Shown here: positions 54,158-63,000 of the stretch, one piece after another
Layout: every line of letters begins with the position of its first letter
How positions within the stretch are numbered: the stretch's first letter is position 1
NCBI GenBank assembly: GCA_964251665.1
Contig: CAXUKO010000001.1
Coordinates: 62,001 to 126,000, forward strand
Origin: JBBQLG01 sp964251665
GTDB taxonomy: Bacteria; Bacteroidota; Bacteroidia; Cytophagales; Spirosomataceae
DNA length: 64,000 bases
Direction of reading: 5' to 3'
Translations under genes and position numbers: made by a program
Notes under the pieces: model-generated
Seen by the model: only the letters and a program-made list of their open reading frames with translations
Database searches by the model: none
Told to the model about the DNA's origin: nothing

Positions 54158-54160
54158 AAC

Positions 54161-57100
54161 ATGAAGTTTGAACAGTATAAAACTCTCGGTTTCACAAACT
54201 GGTGTGTAGAGAACCGGACGGCTATTTACATCTTCACGGTGCTGATTACGCTGGGCGGCTTGTTCGTCTACAATAATCTCTCGAAGGAGCAGTTCCCCGA
54301 CATTAAGGTGCCGCAGATTATCATACAGACCACCTATCTCGGGACAGCACCCGCTGATATTGAAAACACGATCAACAAGCCCATCGAAAAGCAGATTAAG
54401 TCGCTGACGGGCGTGAAACGGGTAAAATCGAACGCACTACAGGACTTTTCGCTGATTACGGTTGAGTTCAATCCCGACGTTGATGTGGCGGTTGCCCTGC
54501 AACGGGTACGCGACGGAATCGACAAAGCCAAGCGTGATCTTCCCCAGAAAGTGGATGCCGGGCCAACGGCGCAGGACGTCAACTTTTCGGAGTTCCCGAT
54601 CATGAACATCAATCTGGCCGGTAACTATCCGCTGGACAAGCTGAAAGACTACGCCGAAGATTTGCAGGATGCCATCGAGGCCATGCCCGAAATCAGCCGG
54701 GTGGATATTGTGGGTGCCCTGAAACGCGAAATCCAGATTAACGTTGATCTGCCCCGGATGCAGTCGGCAGGACTCGCATTTACCGACATTCAGCAGGCCG
54801 TTGCGGGCGAAAACATCAACGTATCGGGCGGTGACCTGAACGTGGATGGCGTTCGGCGCACGCTGCGGGTAAAAGGCGAGTTTACCGATGTACAGCAGAT
54901 TGCCAACCTCGAAATCAGAACCGGTACCGGGGCAACCGTTCGGCTGGGCGACGTGGCCGATGTGCGGGACTCGTTTGAGGAGCAGCAGGATTTCGCGCGG
55001 TTGGACAACAAAACCGTCGTTACCCTGAACGTGATTAAACGGGCCGGGGCGAACCTGCTGGCGGCTTCAGATCGCATCGAGAAAACGATTGAGCAGTACA
55101 AAGGGGATCGCTGGCCGCAGGGCCTGTCGGTGAAGGTAACGGCCGACCAGTCCATCAAAACCCGCGAAAACGTGAATGACCTGGTTAACACCGTAGTGCT
55201 GGGCTTCATATTCGTGGTTATGGTCCTGATGTTCTTCATGGGCGTTCGGGATGCTATTTTCGTCGGGTTGTCGGTGCCCTTGTCGGCGCTGGTAGCCTTT
55301 GTGATGATGCCCGTTATCGGGCCGGTGGTGGGTACGGCTTTTACGCTGAATACCATCGTGTTGTTCGCCTTTCTGCTCGGGCTGGGTCTGGTGGTCGATG
55401 ATGCCATTGTGGTAATCGAGAACTCGCACCGGCTCTTTAACGAAAACAAAGACTGGGATATTAAGCAGGCCGTGAAAGCTGCCGCCGGTGAGGTATTTAT
55501 CCCGGTATTATCGGGTACGCTCACGACCATTGCGCCGTTTTTCCCGCTGTTGTTCTGGCCGGGTATCGTGGGTGAATTCATGAAGTTTCTGCCTCTGACA
55601 CTTATTCTGACGCTGTTCGCGTCGCTGTTCGTTGCCTACGTGATTAACCCCGTTTTTGCCGTTACCTTCATGAAACGGCATGACGAGGAACATGGCGACG
55701 AGGCAGATACCAGTTTCAAAACCATTCAGCGGCCGCTGATTATCATGACTGTGCTGGCCGTAGTTGGCTATTTCATCGACCGGGGCATCGGTAACCTGCT
55801 GGTCCTGGCTGTCATGCTGTATGTATTCAATCACTATATCCTGACGCCCCGGCTCATTGTGCCGTTCCAGGACCGGGCACTTCCCAAATTAAAGACGGGC
55901 TATCAGCGGCTGATTTCGTGGCTGCTGACGGGCTGGCGTCCAGTTTGGGCCGTTGCGGCTGCTTTTGGCCTGCTGATTGGTACGTTTTTCCTAATGGGCA
56001 TCGTGAAGCCGCAGGTTATCTTCTTCCCCAGCGGTGAGCCGGATTATATCTACGTCTACAACGTGATGCCCGTTGGTACGGATGCCAACGTGACCGACTC
56101 CGTGACGAAAGTAATTGAGAAGCGGGTGTTTAAAGTGCTGGCTGATAACAAAGCCGAGCATACCGTAAACTCGGTGATCTCGAACGTGGGCAAAAACGCG
56201 GGCGATCCGCAGAACCCCGACCGGAACGCGACTCCGTACAAATCTAAGGTAACGGTGGCGTTCAAAGGCAACGAAGAACGCGAAGGCATTTCGACGGATT
56301 CGCTGCTGGCTAAGGTTCGGGTGGCGATGCAGGGAATTGTTGGTACCGAAATTTCGGTGACCCGCGAGAGTACCGGCCCGCCAACGGGTAAGCCTATTTC
56401 GGTAGAAATTTCGGGTGAAGACTTCACGATGCTGCAAAAAATTGATCGCGACGTACGGCAGCGTATCAGCCGGGCGGGCATCAAAGGCATCGACCAGTTG
56501 AAGTCTGACCTTGTCACCAACAAGCCTGAAATAGTCCTGAACATCAACCGCGATAAAGCCGAACGCGAGGGTATCTCTTCCTCAACGGTGGCGCTGGCAA
56601 TTCGGACGGCCTTGTTCGGTACGGAGGTGTCCAAGTTCCGCGATGCCAAAGACGAGTACCCGATTATGGTGCGGCTGAAACAAACCGACCGGACGCAGAT
56701 CGAACAATTGCTGAGCCTGAACATCGTGTACCGCGATATGAACTCCGGCGGACAGCTCCGGCAGGTGCCGCTTACGTCGGTCGTGGATGTTAACTACGGA
56801 ACCACGTTTAGCCAGATCAACCGGAAAAATCAGGAGCGGGTAGTGACGCTGAGTTCCGACGTTGTGCCGGGCTATAACGCCAATCAGATTGTCGCGCAGA
56901 TTCAGCAGCTCGTCAACGAGATAGAGGTACCAAATGGTTACACCATCAAAATGGGTGGTGAACAGGAAGATCAGCAGGAGTCGATGACGTTCCTGATTTC
57001 AGCCTTCGGCATTGCCCTGATGCTGATTTATCTCATTCTGGCCACGCAGTTCAACTCGGTGGTGAAACCGCTCATTATCTTCGTTACCATCCTGCTGTCG

Positions 57101-57598
57101 CTGATTGGGGTGCTGCTCGGGTTCATGCTGACCGGTAAAAGCTTCTCGGTCATCATGTCGGGGGTTGGAATTATTTCGCTGGCGGGTATCGTGGTGAAAA
57201 ATGGTATCCTGCTCATCGAATTCATCGAAGAGTTGCGCGGGCGGGGTATACCCCTGCGCCGGGCAATTATCGAAGCGGGCAGTATTCGTCTGACACCCGT
57301 ACTGCTCACCGCGTCGGCTGCGGTGCTGGGCCTGGTACCGCTGGCTTTTGGGATCACCATCGACTTTGTGGGCCTGTTCCGCGACTTTGACCCGCACCTC
57401 GTTGTAGGGGGCGACAGCTCGGTATTCTGGAACATTCTCGCCTGGACCATCATTTACGGGCTTACCTTCTCGACGGTCTTAACGCTGGTTATTGTCCCGT
57501 GTCTGTACTGGCTGAACGAGCGTATTCGGATGAAGTTCTTCGGTAAAAAAGACCCCGCGCTGGCTATGCAGGCCGAGCGCGAAGCGGAACTGGTCTGA
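54161..57598 (+). CDS. RND efflux transporter permease
   Basis: The 1145-residue proton-driven pump of the AcrB/HAE1 type has twelve or more membrane helices. The helix-4 motif GLVVDDAIVVIEN contains the paired Asp residues of proton relay, and large periplasmic loops follow helices 1 and 7. An extra pair of helices lies near residues 525-570. It completes the TetR-TolC-adaptor operon. The last 138 bp are repeated downstream at 58448-58585 beyond the xisH-xisI pair. Confidence 0.96.
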   Translation: MKFEQYKTLGFTNWCVENRTAIYIFTVLITLGGLFVYNNLSKEQFPDIKVPQIIIQTTYLGTAPADIENTINKPIEKQIKSLTGVKRVKSNALQDFSLITVEFNPDVDVAVALQRVRDGIDKAKRDLPQKVDAGPTAQDVNFSEFPIMNINLAGNYPLDKLKDYAEDLQDAIEAMPEISRVDIVGALKREIQINVDLPRMQSAGLAFTDIQQAVAGENINVSGGDLNVDGVRRTLRVKGEFTDVQQIANLEIRTGTGATVRLGDVADVRDSFEEQQDFARLDNKTVVTLNVIKRAGANLLAASDRIEKTIEQYKGDRWPQGLSVKVTADQSIKTRENVNDLVNTVVLGFIFVVMVLMFFMGVRDAIFVGLSVPLSALVAFVMMPVIGPVVGTAFTLNTIVLFAFLLGLGLVVDDAIVVIENSHRLFNENKDWDIKQAVKAAAGEVFIPVLSGTLTTIAPFFPLLFWPGIVGEFMKFLPLTLILTLFASLFVAYVINPVFAVTFMKRHDEEHGDEADTSFKTIQRPLIIMTVLAVVGYFIDRGIGNLLVLAVMLYVFNHYILTPRLIVPFQDRALPKLKTGYQRLISWLLTGWRPVWAVAAAFGLLIGTFFLMGIVKPQVIFFPSGEPDYIYVYNVMPVGTDANVTDSVTKVIEKRVFKVLADNKAEHTVNSVISNVGKNAGDPQNPDRNATPYKSKVTVAFKGNEEREGISTDSLLAKVRVAMQGIVGTEISVTRESTGPPTGKPISVEISGEDFTMLQKIDRDVRQRISRAGIKGIDQLKSDLVTNKPEIVLNINRDKAEREGISSSTVALAIRTALFGTEVSKFRDAKDEYPIMVRLKQTDRTQIEQLLSLNIVYRDMNSGGQLRQVPLTSVVDVNYGTTFSQINRKNQERVVTLSSDVVPGYNANQIVAQIQQLVNEIEVPNGYTIKMGGEQEDQQESMTFLISAFGIALMLIYLILATQFNSVVKPLIIFVTILLSLIGVLLGFMLTGKSFSVIMSGVGIISLAGIVVKNGILLIEFIEELRGRGIPLRRAIIEAGSIRLTPVLLTASAAVLGLVPLAFGITIDFVGLFRDFDPHLVVGGDSSVFWNILAWTIIYGLTFSTVLTLVIVPCLYWLNERIRMKFFGKKDPALAMQAEREAELV
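57461..57598 (+). repeat. Upstream copy of the RND 3' end (functional)
   Basis: This segment encodes the last 45 residues and stop of the permease. It is repeated at 58448-58585 at an offset of exactly 987 bp with 8 differences, at 57463, 57466, 57468, 57473, 57490, 57560, 57565 and 57597. Six differences are silent in the permease frame. Confidence 0.92.
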
Positions 57599-57612
57599 GA
57601 GCCAACGATTTG

Positions 57613-57657
57613 ATATACCAAACGGGCTACTCATGATGAGTAGCCCGTTTGGTATAT
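57613..57657 (+). terminator. Very long perfect hairpin after the RND permease
   Basis: Arms at 57613-57634 and 57636-57657 are perfect reverse complements over 22 bp with a single-base apex. It starts 14 bp after the permease stop and ends 28 bp before xisH. Confidence 0.85.
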
Positions 57658-57685
57658 TTACCAGGCAAACGAACGATAATCCGTA

Positions 57686-58117
57686 ATGGCAAAAGATTTA
57701 TTCCATGACGCTGTAAAAATTGCCCTCCAGAAAGAAGGTTGGCAGATTACACATGATCCGTATTATCTTGAAGCATTGGGAACAGATATTCAGATTGATC
57801 TTGGTGCCGAAAAGATGATTGGTGCGCAGCGGGATAAAGAATGTATTGCCGTTGAAGTAAAAAGCTTTATTGGGCCGTCCCTTGTATACGATTTTCATCT
57901 GGCTCTGGGGCAATACATGAACTACGCGCGGGGATTGCGAAAAGCAGATCCTGGTCGACTGTTGTTTTTGGCAGTACCCGAAGTTGCGTATCGCTCCTTC
58001 TTCACCAGAACAGACGTAAACGAGGCCGTGCGGGAATTTAGACTTAACCTGCTGGTATACAATGATGTGAATCAGGTAATTGTTGACTGGTTTAAAGGCT
58101 ATATCGATGAATACTAA
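57686..58117 (+). CDS. xisH: XisH family protein (nuclease-like excision factor)
   Basis: The 143-residue protein matches XisH, first described in cyanobacteria as required, with XisI, for excision of the fdxN element. It shows a PD-(D/E)XK-like pattern: DIQIDL (Asp34, Asp38), VEVKS (Glu57, Lys59) and LGQY (Gln76), suggesting an endonuclease. Start MAKDLFHDAVKIALQKEGW is typical of the family. Its stop overlaps xisI by 11 bp. The function outside cyanobacteria is unknown. Confidence 0.93.
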   Translation: MAKDLFHDAVKIALQKEGWQITHDPYYLEALGTDIQIDLGAEKMIGAQRDKECIAVEVKSFIGPSLVYDFHLALGQYMNYARGLRKADPGRLLFLAVPEVAYRSFFTRTDVNEAVREFRLNLLVYNDVNQVIVDWFKGYIDEY

Positions 58118-58451
58118 ACGCGAACACTACCGTCAGATTCTGTTGAATTTACTTCAGCAATGGGCCGCTTACACGCCGGTCAACCTGAACGAGGCTGAGG
58201 GGCAGGTCATTGCCGACTTACAGCGCGACCATTTTCAACTCGTCAGAATTGGTTGGCAGGGCGACGCCTTTGTTCACAACACTGTATTTCACTTTGATAT
58301 TAAGGCCGACGATAAAATTTGGATACAGGCTAATTGGACCGATACCGATATTGCCGCTGAACTGGTAGAGCGGGGAGTGACAAAGAGCGATATTGTACTG
58401 GGCTTTCAGCCGCCACGGTACCGTCCTTACACGGGATATGCCATCGCCTGA
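58107..58451 (+). CDS. xisI: XisI family protein
   Basis: The 114-residue protein matches XisI, the usual partner of XisH. Conserved parts are HYRQILLNLLQQWA, HFDIKADDKIWIQ and GFQPPRYRPYTGYA. The ATG at 58107 overlaps the xisH stop, and a longer frame inside xisH is rejected. Its TGA stop (58449-58451) lies within the left edge of the second copy of the permease 3' end. Confidence 0.92.
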   Translation: MNTKREHYRQILLNLLQQWAAYTPVNLNEAEGQVIADLQRDHFQLVRIGWQGDAFVHNTVFHFDIKADDKIWIQANWTDTDIAAELVERGVTKSDIVLGFQPPRYRPYTGYAIA

Positions 58452-58585
58452 CTTGCTCGGCGGTCTTAACGCTGGTCATTGTCCCGTGTCTGTACTGGCT
58501 GAACGAGCGTATTCGGATGAAGTTCTTCGGTAAAAAAGACCCCGCGTTGGCCATGCAGGCCGAGCGCGAAGCGGAACTGGTCTAA
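58448..58585 (+). repeat. Downstream, untranslated copy of the RND 3' end
   Basis: The segment repeats 57461-57598 with 8 mismatches and ends in TAA instead of TGA. It is in a different frame from xisI and has no start, so it is a remnant. A terminator follows at 58624-58658. Confidence 0.92.
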
Positions 58586-58623
58586 TAAAGTGTCTCCGAC
58601 TGGTGTCGGGACGCTGTTAAACC

Positions 58624-58658
58624 AAAGCCCACAGTCGCCTGTTAGGACTGTGGGCTTT
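58624..58658 (+). terminator. Rho-independent terminator
   Basis: Arms at 58624-58636 and 58646-58658 pair perfectly over 13 bp around a 9-nt loop, and T residues follow. It may be the original terminator of the efflux operon, now placed after the remnant copy. Confidence 0.88.
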
Positions 58659-58674
58659 TTCATTTTCCTCATCT

Positions 58675-59955
58675 ATGAATCGTACTGCCTTATTTATTAT
58701 TCTGCCCGCTATTCTGCTCCTGATCGACTGGTATGTTTTTCAGGCGGTTAAAACGGTTAGCCGGTCAGCCACCGAAAGCACGCAGCGGATGATTGCGCTT
58801 ATTTACTGGGGTTTTACGGGCCTGTCGTTGCTGCTGTATGTGGTCATGCAATTATTGCCGCCGGACTCCATCAGCCGTACCACCCGCACGTTGCTGTGGG
58901 CCATCATCGCGATCCCTTATTTCTCGAAGCTGATAGCCGTTCTCTTTATTCTGATCGACGATATTGGCCGGTTTTTTCGCTGGCTTGTGTCGTTATTTTA
59001 CAAGCCGGAAGTGCGGGAAGCCGTCGAAGACACGACCCGTAAAACGATGCCTGCAACCGATAGTATTCCCCGGTCGGAATTTCTGTCGAAAGTCGCGCTG
59101 GTAGCCGGTGCAGTTCCGTTGGTAGGTTTCAGCTACGGCATTTTATCGGGAGCCCACGATTACCGGGTTCGCCGGGTAAAGCTGGCGCTGAAAAACCTGC
59201 CGTCGGGCTTTAACGGCATGACTATCGCTCAGATTTCTGATGTGCATTCGGGCAGCTTTTTCAACAAGACGGCCGTGCGGGGCGGGGTTGATTTACTGCT
59301 GAAACAGAAACCGGACATTGTCTTTTTTACGGGCGATCTGGTAAATAGTACCGCTGATGAAGTAAACAGCTACATCGACGTGTTCAATAAGGTCAAGGCG
59401 CCAATGGGCGTGTATTCGACGCTGGGTAATCACGACTATGGTACTTACGTGCAATGGCCCAGTGCACTCGCCAAACAGCAGAACCTGAACAACCTCATGG
59501 CGGCTCATAAACTACTGGGCTGGAACCTGATGATGGATGAGAATACAGTGCTGGAGCAGAACGGCGACAAAATTGCCCTGATCGGCGTTCAGAATCTCGG
59601 TTTTGGTCCGGCGGCTCTACGGATGGGTAATCTGGCTAAAGCCTATCGCGGTGCCGGGGACTACCCGGTTAAGCTGCTGCTGTCGCACGATCCGACCCAC
59701 TGGGATGCCGAGGTACGCCCCAAGTATAGTGACATTGACGTCATGTTTTCCGGGCATACCCACGGCGCGCAGGTTGGCGTAGAAATTGGCGGAGTTAAAT
59801 GGAGTCCGGCGCAGTATTTCTATAAACAGTGGGCCGGCTTGTACGAAGACGGCAACCAGCGGCTTTATGTTAACCGGGGCTATGGCTACATTGGCTATCC
59901 CGGCCGGATAGGTATCCTTCCCGAGATTACTATTTTCGAGTTGGTAAAGAGGTAG
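58675..59955 (+). CDS. Membrane-anchored metallophosphoesterase
   Basis: The 426-residue protein has about four N-terminal membrane helices and a calcineurin-like phosphoesterase domain at about 180-426. The metal-binding motifs are ISDVHSGSF, FTGDLVNS, LGNHDYG, LSHDPTHWDAE and SGHTHGAQVG. Family members cleave phosphodiesters, including lipid A intermediates and nucleotides; the substrate here is open. Confidence 0.93.
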   Translation: MNRTALFIILPAILLLIDWYVFQAVKTVSRSATESTQRMIALIYWGFTGLSLLLYVVMQLLPPDSISRTTRTLLWAIIAIPYFSKLIAVLFILIDDIGRFFRWLVSLFYKPEVREAVEDTTRKTMPATDSIPRSEFLSKVALVAGAVPLVGFSYGILSGAHDYRVRRVKLALKNLPSGFNGMTIAQISDVHSGSFFNKTAVRGGVDLLLKQKPDIVFFTGDLVNSTADEVNSYIDVFNKVKAPMGVYSTLGNHDYGTYVQWPSALAKQQNLNNLMAAHKLLGWNLMMDENTVLEQNGDKIALIGVQNLGFGPAALRMGNLAKAYRGAGDYPVKLLLSHDPTHWDAEVRPKYSDIDVMFSGHTHGAQVGVEIGGVKWSPAQYFYKQWAGLYEDGNQRLYVNRGYGYIGYPGRIGILPEITIFELVKR

Positions 59956-60030
59956 AACCGTTCAGATGTAGGAGTTAGAACTTGGTCGATTTAAATTTCA
60001 AATCTTGTAGAGATTATTCTCGCCTATTTT

Positions 60031-63000
60031 TCAGGGGGTTACTAATTTTATTTTTGAACCATCATCTTGAATAAGATTTTTGTGAACTAAAGACTGAATG
60101 TTCGGCTTAACAGTTTCTTTTACCTTTTCGGTTAGTTTTTGAAATCCTAAGATTTTAATGGTCGCCTGCATCAACTCTTGGGACTCAGCCGCATAATTCT
60201 GTTTAAGAATAGCCAACATAGTAGCCTGAATCTCTTGCGGTGGTACCCACTCGATCTTACGAAAGCTATCCTCCATAGACTCACGACAGCGAATCTGAAC
60301 ATTAAGTGAGGGTGTTGCGAGCCAAAGAAAAGTACCGTCTTGTATTATTCCCTTGCGGGCGATTGCAAATTTGAATGCAGATAACAGATGGTCTTCAATT
60401 CTACTACCAATTCGACTCACACAGTATGCATCCCCAATGCGCTTCATAATATACTCTATGTGAGCGGGGCCTTCAGTTTCCATCAGTTGGCGGGCAATCT
60501 CAATCAGTTTGTAGTCAGATTCCTTGTCTAAACCATTTATTGCCTTCCGGTAAGGTAGAGTCGCGCTTTTGTACGGAATACTTATTAGGCTATCAGCGAT
60601 AATTTCCTGCGGCTCGTTAACAATTGAAATAAACGTTGGAATACCGTAAGAGTCTGGCTCAATAGTAGTTGGTCTGATAAGCCGTTGCGCCTTTAGTACT
60701 TCTAAATGTTCCAGCAGTTTTCGCGTCTCGGCCACACTATTGTTAAACCAATCTGTACTCCAAATTCGATAAATGTGCCAGCCCATGCCTTCTAGAACCT
60801 GTTGACGGACGTGGTCGCGGTCGCGGGCTATCCGGCTGCGGTGATATGTAGCTCCGTCGCACTCAATGCCAGCTAGGTATCGAGTTTCGTTGGGAAAAGC
60901 GGGGTCACGAACGCCGAGGTCTATCCGAAACCCAGATGCGCCAATTTGCGTGTCGATAGTATATCCCGCCTGTTCCATAATTTGTTTCACCGCTTCCTCA
61001 AAAGGCGATTCGGTACCACCACCTACCGAATGAGTTACGGATAATGTACCAGTTTCGGCAAACTGTAGAAACTCTTTTAGGACACGCAACCCTTGCTGTT
61101 TACCAGCATCGTCGGCACTCAACCGTATATCGCTGCTGGCCAAACCAGTAAAAATAATGCATTGCTCTTTTGCACGGGTGAACAGCACATTTAAACGTCG
61201 ATGGCCGCCCTCAGCGTTGACCGGACCGAACTTCATGTGAAGTGAATTGTCTTTCTGTCTACCGAAACCGACGCTGACAAAAATAATATCACGCTCGTCA
61301 CCCTGCACACTTTCCAGATTCTTGACGAAAAACGGCTCATCTGGATGGGCAATCATAAACGAGTCGAGATCAGGATCAGTGAGTCTTACCTTTTCCATTT
61401 TGTTCTCAATGCAATCCATCTGTGCCATGTTTAGTGCAACAACACCCAACGTTTTGTCAGGGCGGCTACGAGCGTGTTCAGCTACTGCTGAAACGATAGC
61501 GTCTGCTTCTAAATCATTACCAACTTTAGGCTGATAGATACTCGGAACACGGCGTAAGTGTAAGCCAAGGTTATCCGTTTTACGAACTGGGCTGGGTACA
61601 ACAATTAGTTCGTCATCATAAAAAAAATGGTTGGACACCTGAATAAGCGAATCATGCCGACTCCGATAATGCCATTGAAGCATGGTACTGCGTACGTTAC
61701 GGCCTGCGAAGAGTTGTAGAATGCTTTCAGTCTCCTGGGCAAACTGATCGTCAGTATCTTCTTCATCGGTAATCTCCTCGTCGCTAACCGATTTATCAAA
61801 GTAGTTTGATGGGGGCATCTGCTGTTTATCACCAACAACCACAGCCTGTTTTGCCCGTAGTAGGGCACCAAATGCATCTATAGGTTTGACCTGACTAGCC
61901 TCATCGAAGATAACCAAGTCAAATTGCATAGCTTGTTGCTCCAAATTGCGGGCTATAGACAGCGGGCTCATCATGATAACCGGTTTAAGTGCTTGGATAG
62001 CCTGACCTGCCTTAGTAAAGAGTTCGCGTATAGCCAGTTTAGGCTTCTCAATCTGCTGTTTTAGAATTGCCATTTCACCTATAGATTTGCCGCCTATCGT
62101 TTGAGATGGCTTTCCGCTCAGAAAGGTCTGCATGACTCGTGCACGGTTAATCTCAAGTAGTGTTCGCTCAAGTTGGCTGTACTGAGTTGTAGTGTGTTTT
62201 AATTCGGTGCTATTTAGTTGGTGTAACTGGGGACGGCTTTTACGAGCATGATCACTTAAGGCGGTGTAGAACGTATAGCAGAAAGAGTCATAGATTTGGT
62301 CAGGATCAACTGACTCACTCTCTAAATGAGAGATAAGCACATTAAGCCCTTGCTTCTTCAGATTTTCTTTACTGGCGTTCCAACTGCCTAAGTTGGGGAG
62401 CTTATTCACCCAGTGTGTCATACACTCAAATTGCTGAATGAGAGTGGCAAGCGGTATCTTGCTGTAGGCCAACATGGATTTATCGTCTTTCGGGAAACCG
62501 CTTAATTGATAAAACACGGGTAAATATTCCTGCCACTGATTCAGGGCTTTACTGAGCGTTGATAGCAGTTGCTGGTATTCTTCTATATCGTTGTTAAGGT
62601 GATAAATCACCCATTTATTTATACGTCCGTCCTTAATTTTCTGATGCACTGTACTTATATATCTGCAAGCAGTTTCGGTGTCTAACCAGCCGAATTCATC
62701 AGTCGCAGCACCAGGTATAAATTGTCGGATTCGTGGTAGCTCCTTTTCAAGTTGCTGTATGGCTTCCTGATAGGCAATGAGTGTATCTATAAGCGCGATT
62801 TGCGTGGCTATGGCTTTAGGAAGTGCGTTTTTGCATACAACCTGTAACGCTTTCTGGTTCTTCATAAAATCAGAAATGAAGCGTTTGTACCATTTACCGC
62901 TATGTTCCTGATAGGCTTGGCGTATAGGATATAGATTAATGGTGAGGGAATTGGACACGAACTGCTCCTGCACATAAGCCTGGCGTTGTTGTAGCTGATG

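Larger units (their letters stand above)
57599..58585 (+). mobile_element. Putative xisH-xisI cassette inserted at the 3' end of the RND gene
   Basis: The 987-bp unit contains a long hairpin, xisH, xisI and the second copy of the permease 3' end. The permease is intact because the upstream copy completes its frame. The unit is AT-richer than the efflux operon. No recombinase gene or terminal inverted repeat is visible, so mobility would need help in trans. The call rests on the direct repeat and gene content and is an inference. Confidence 0.55.

Noticed and set aside
54790..55581. A 263-codon open frame on minus inside the RND permease
   Set aside because: Ser/Thr/Arg-rich antisense shadow; the permease motifs on plus are unambiguous.
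57599..58447. A classical transposon or integron carrying xisH-xisI
   Set aside because: No transposase, integrase, terminal inverted repeats or attC-like site can be seen; only the duplicated gene end supports mobility.
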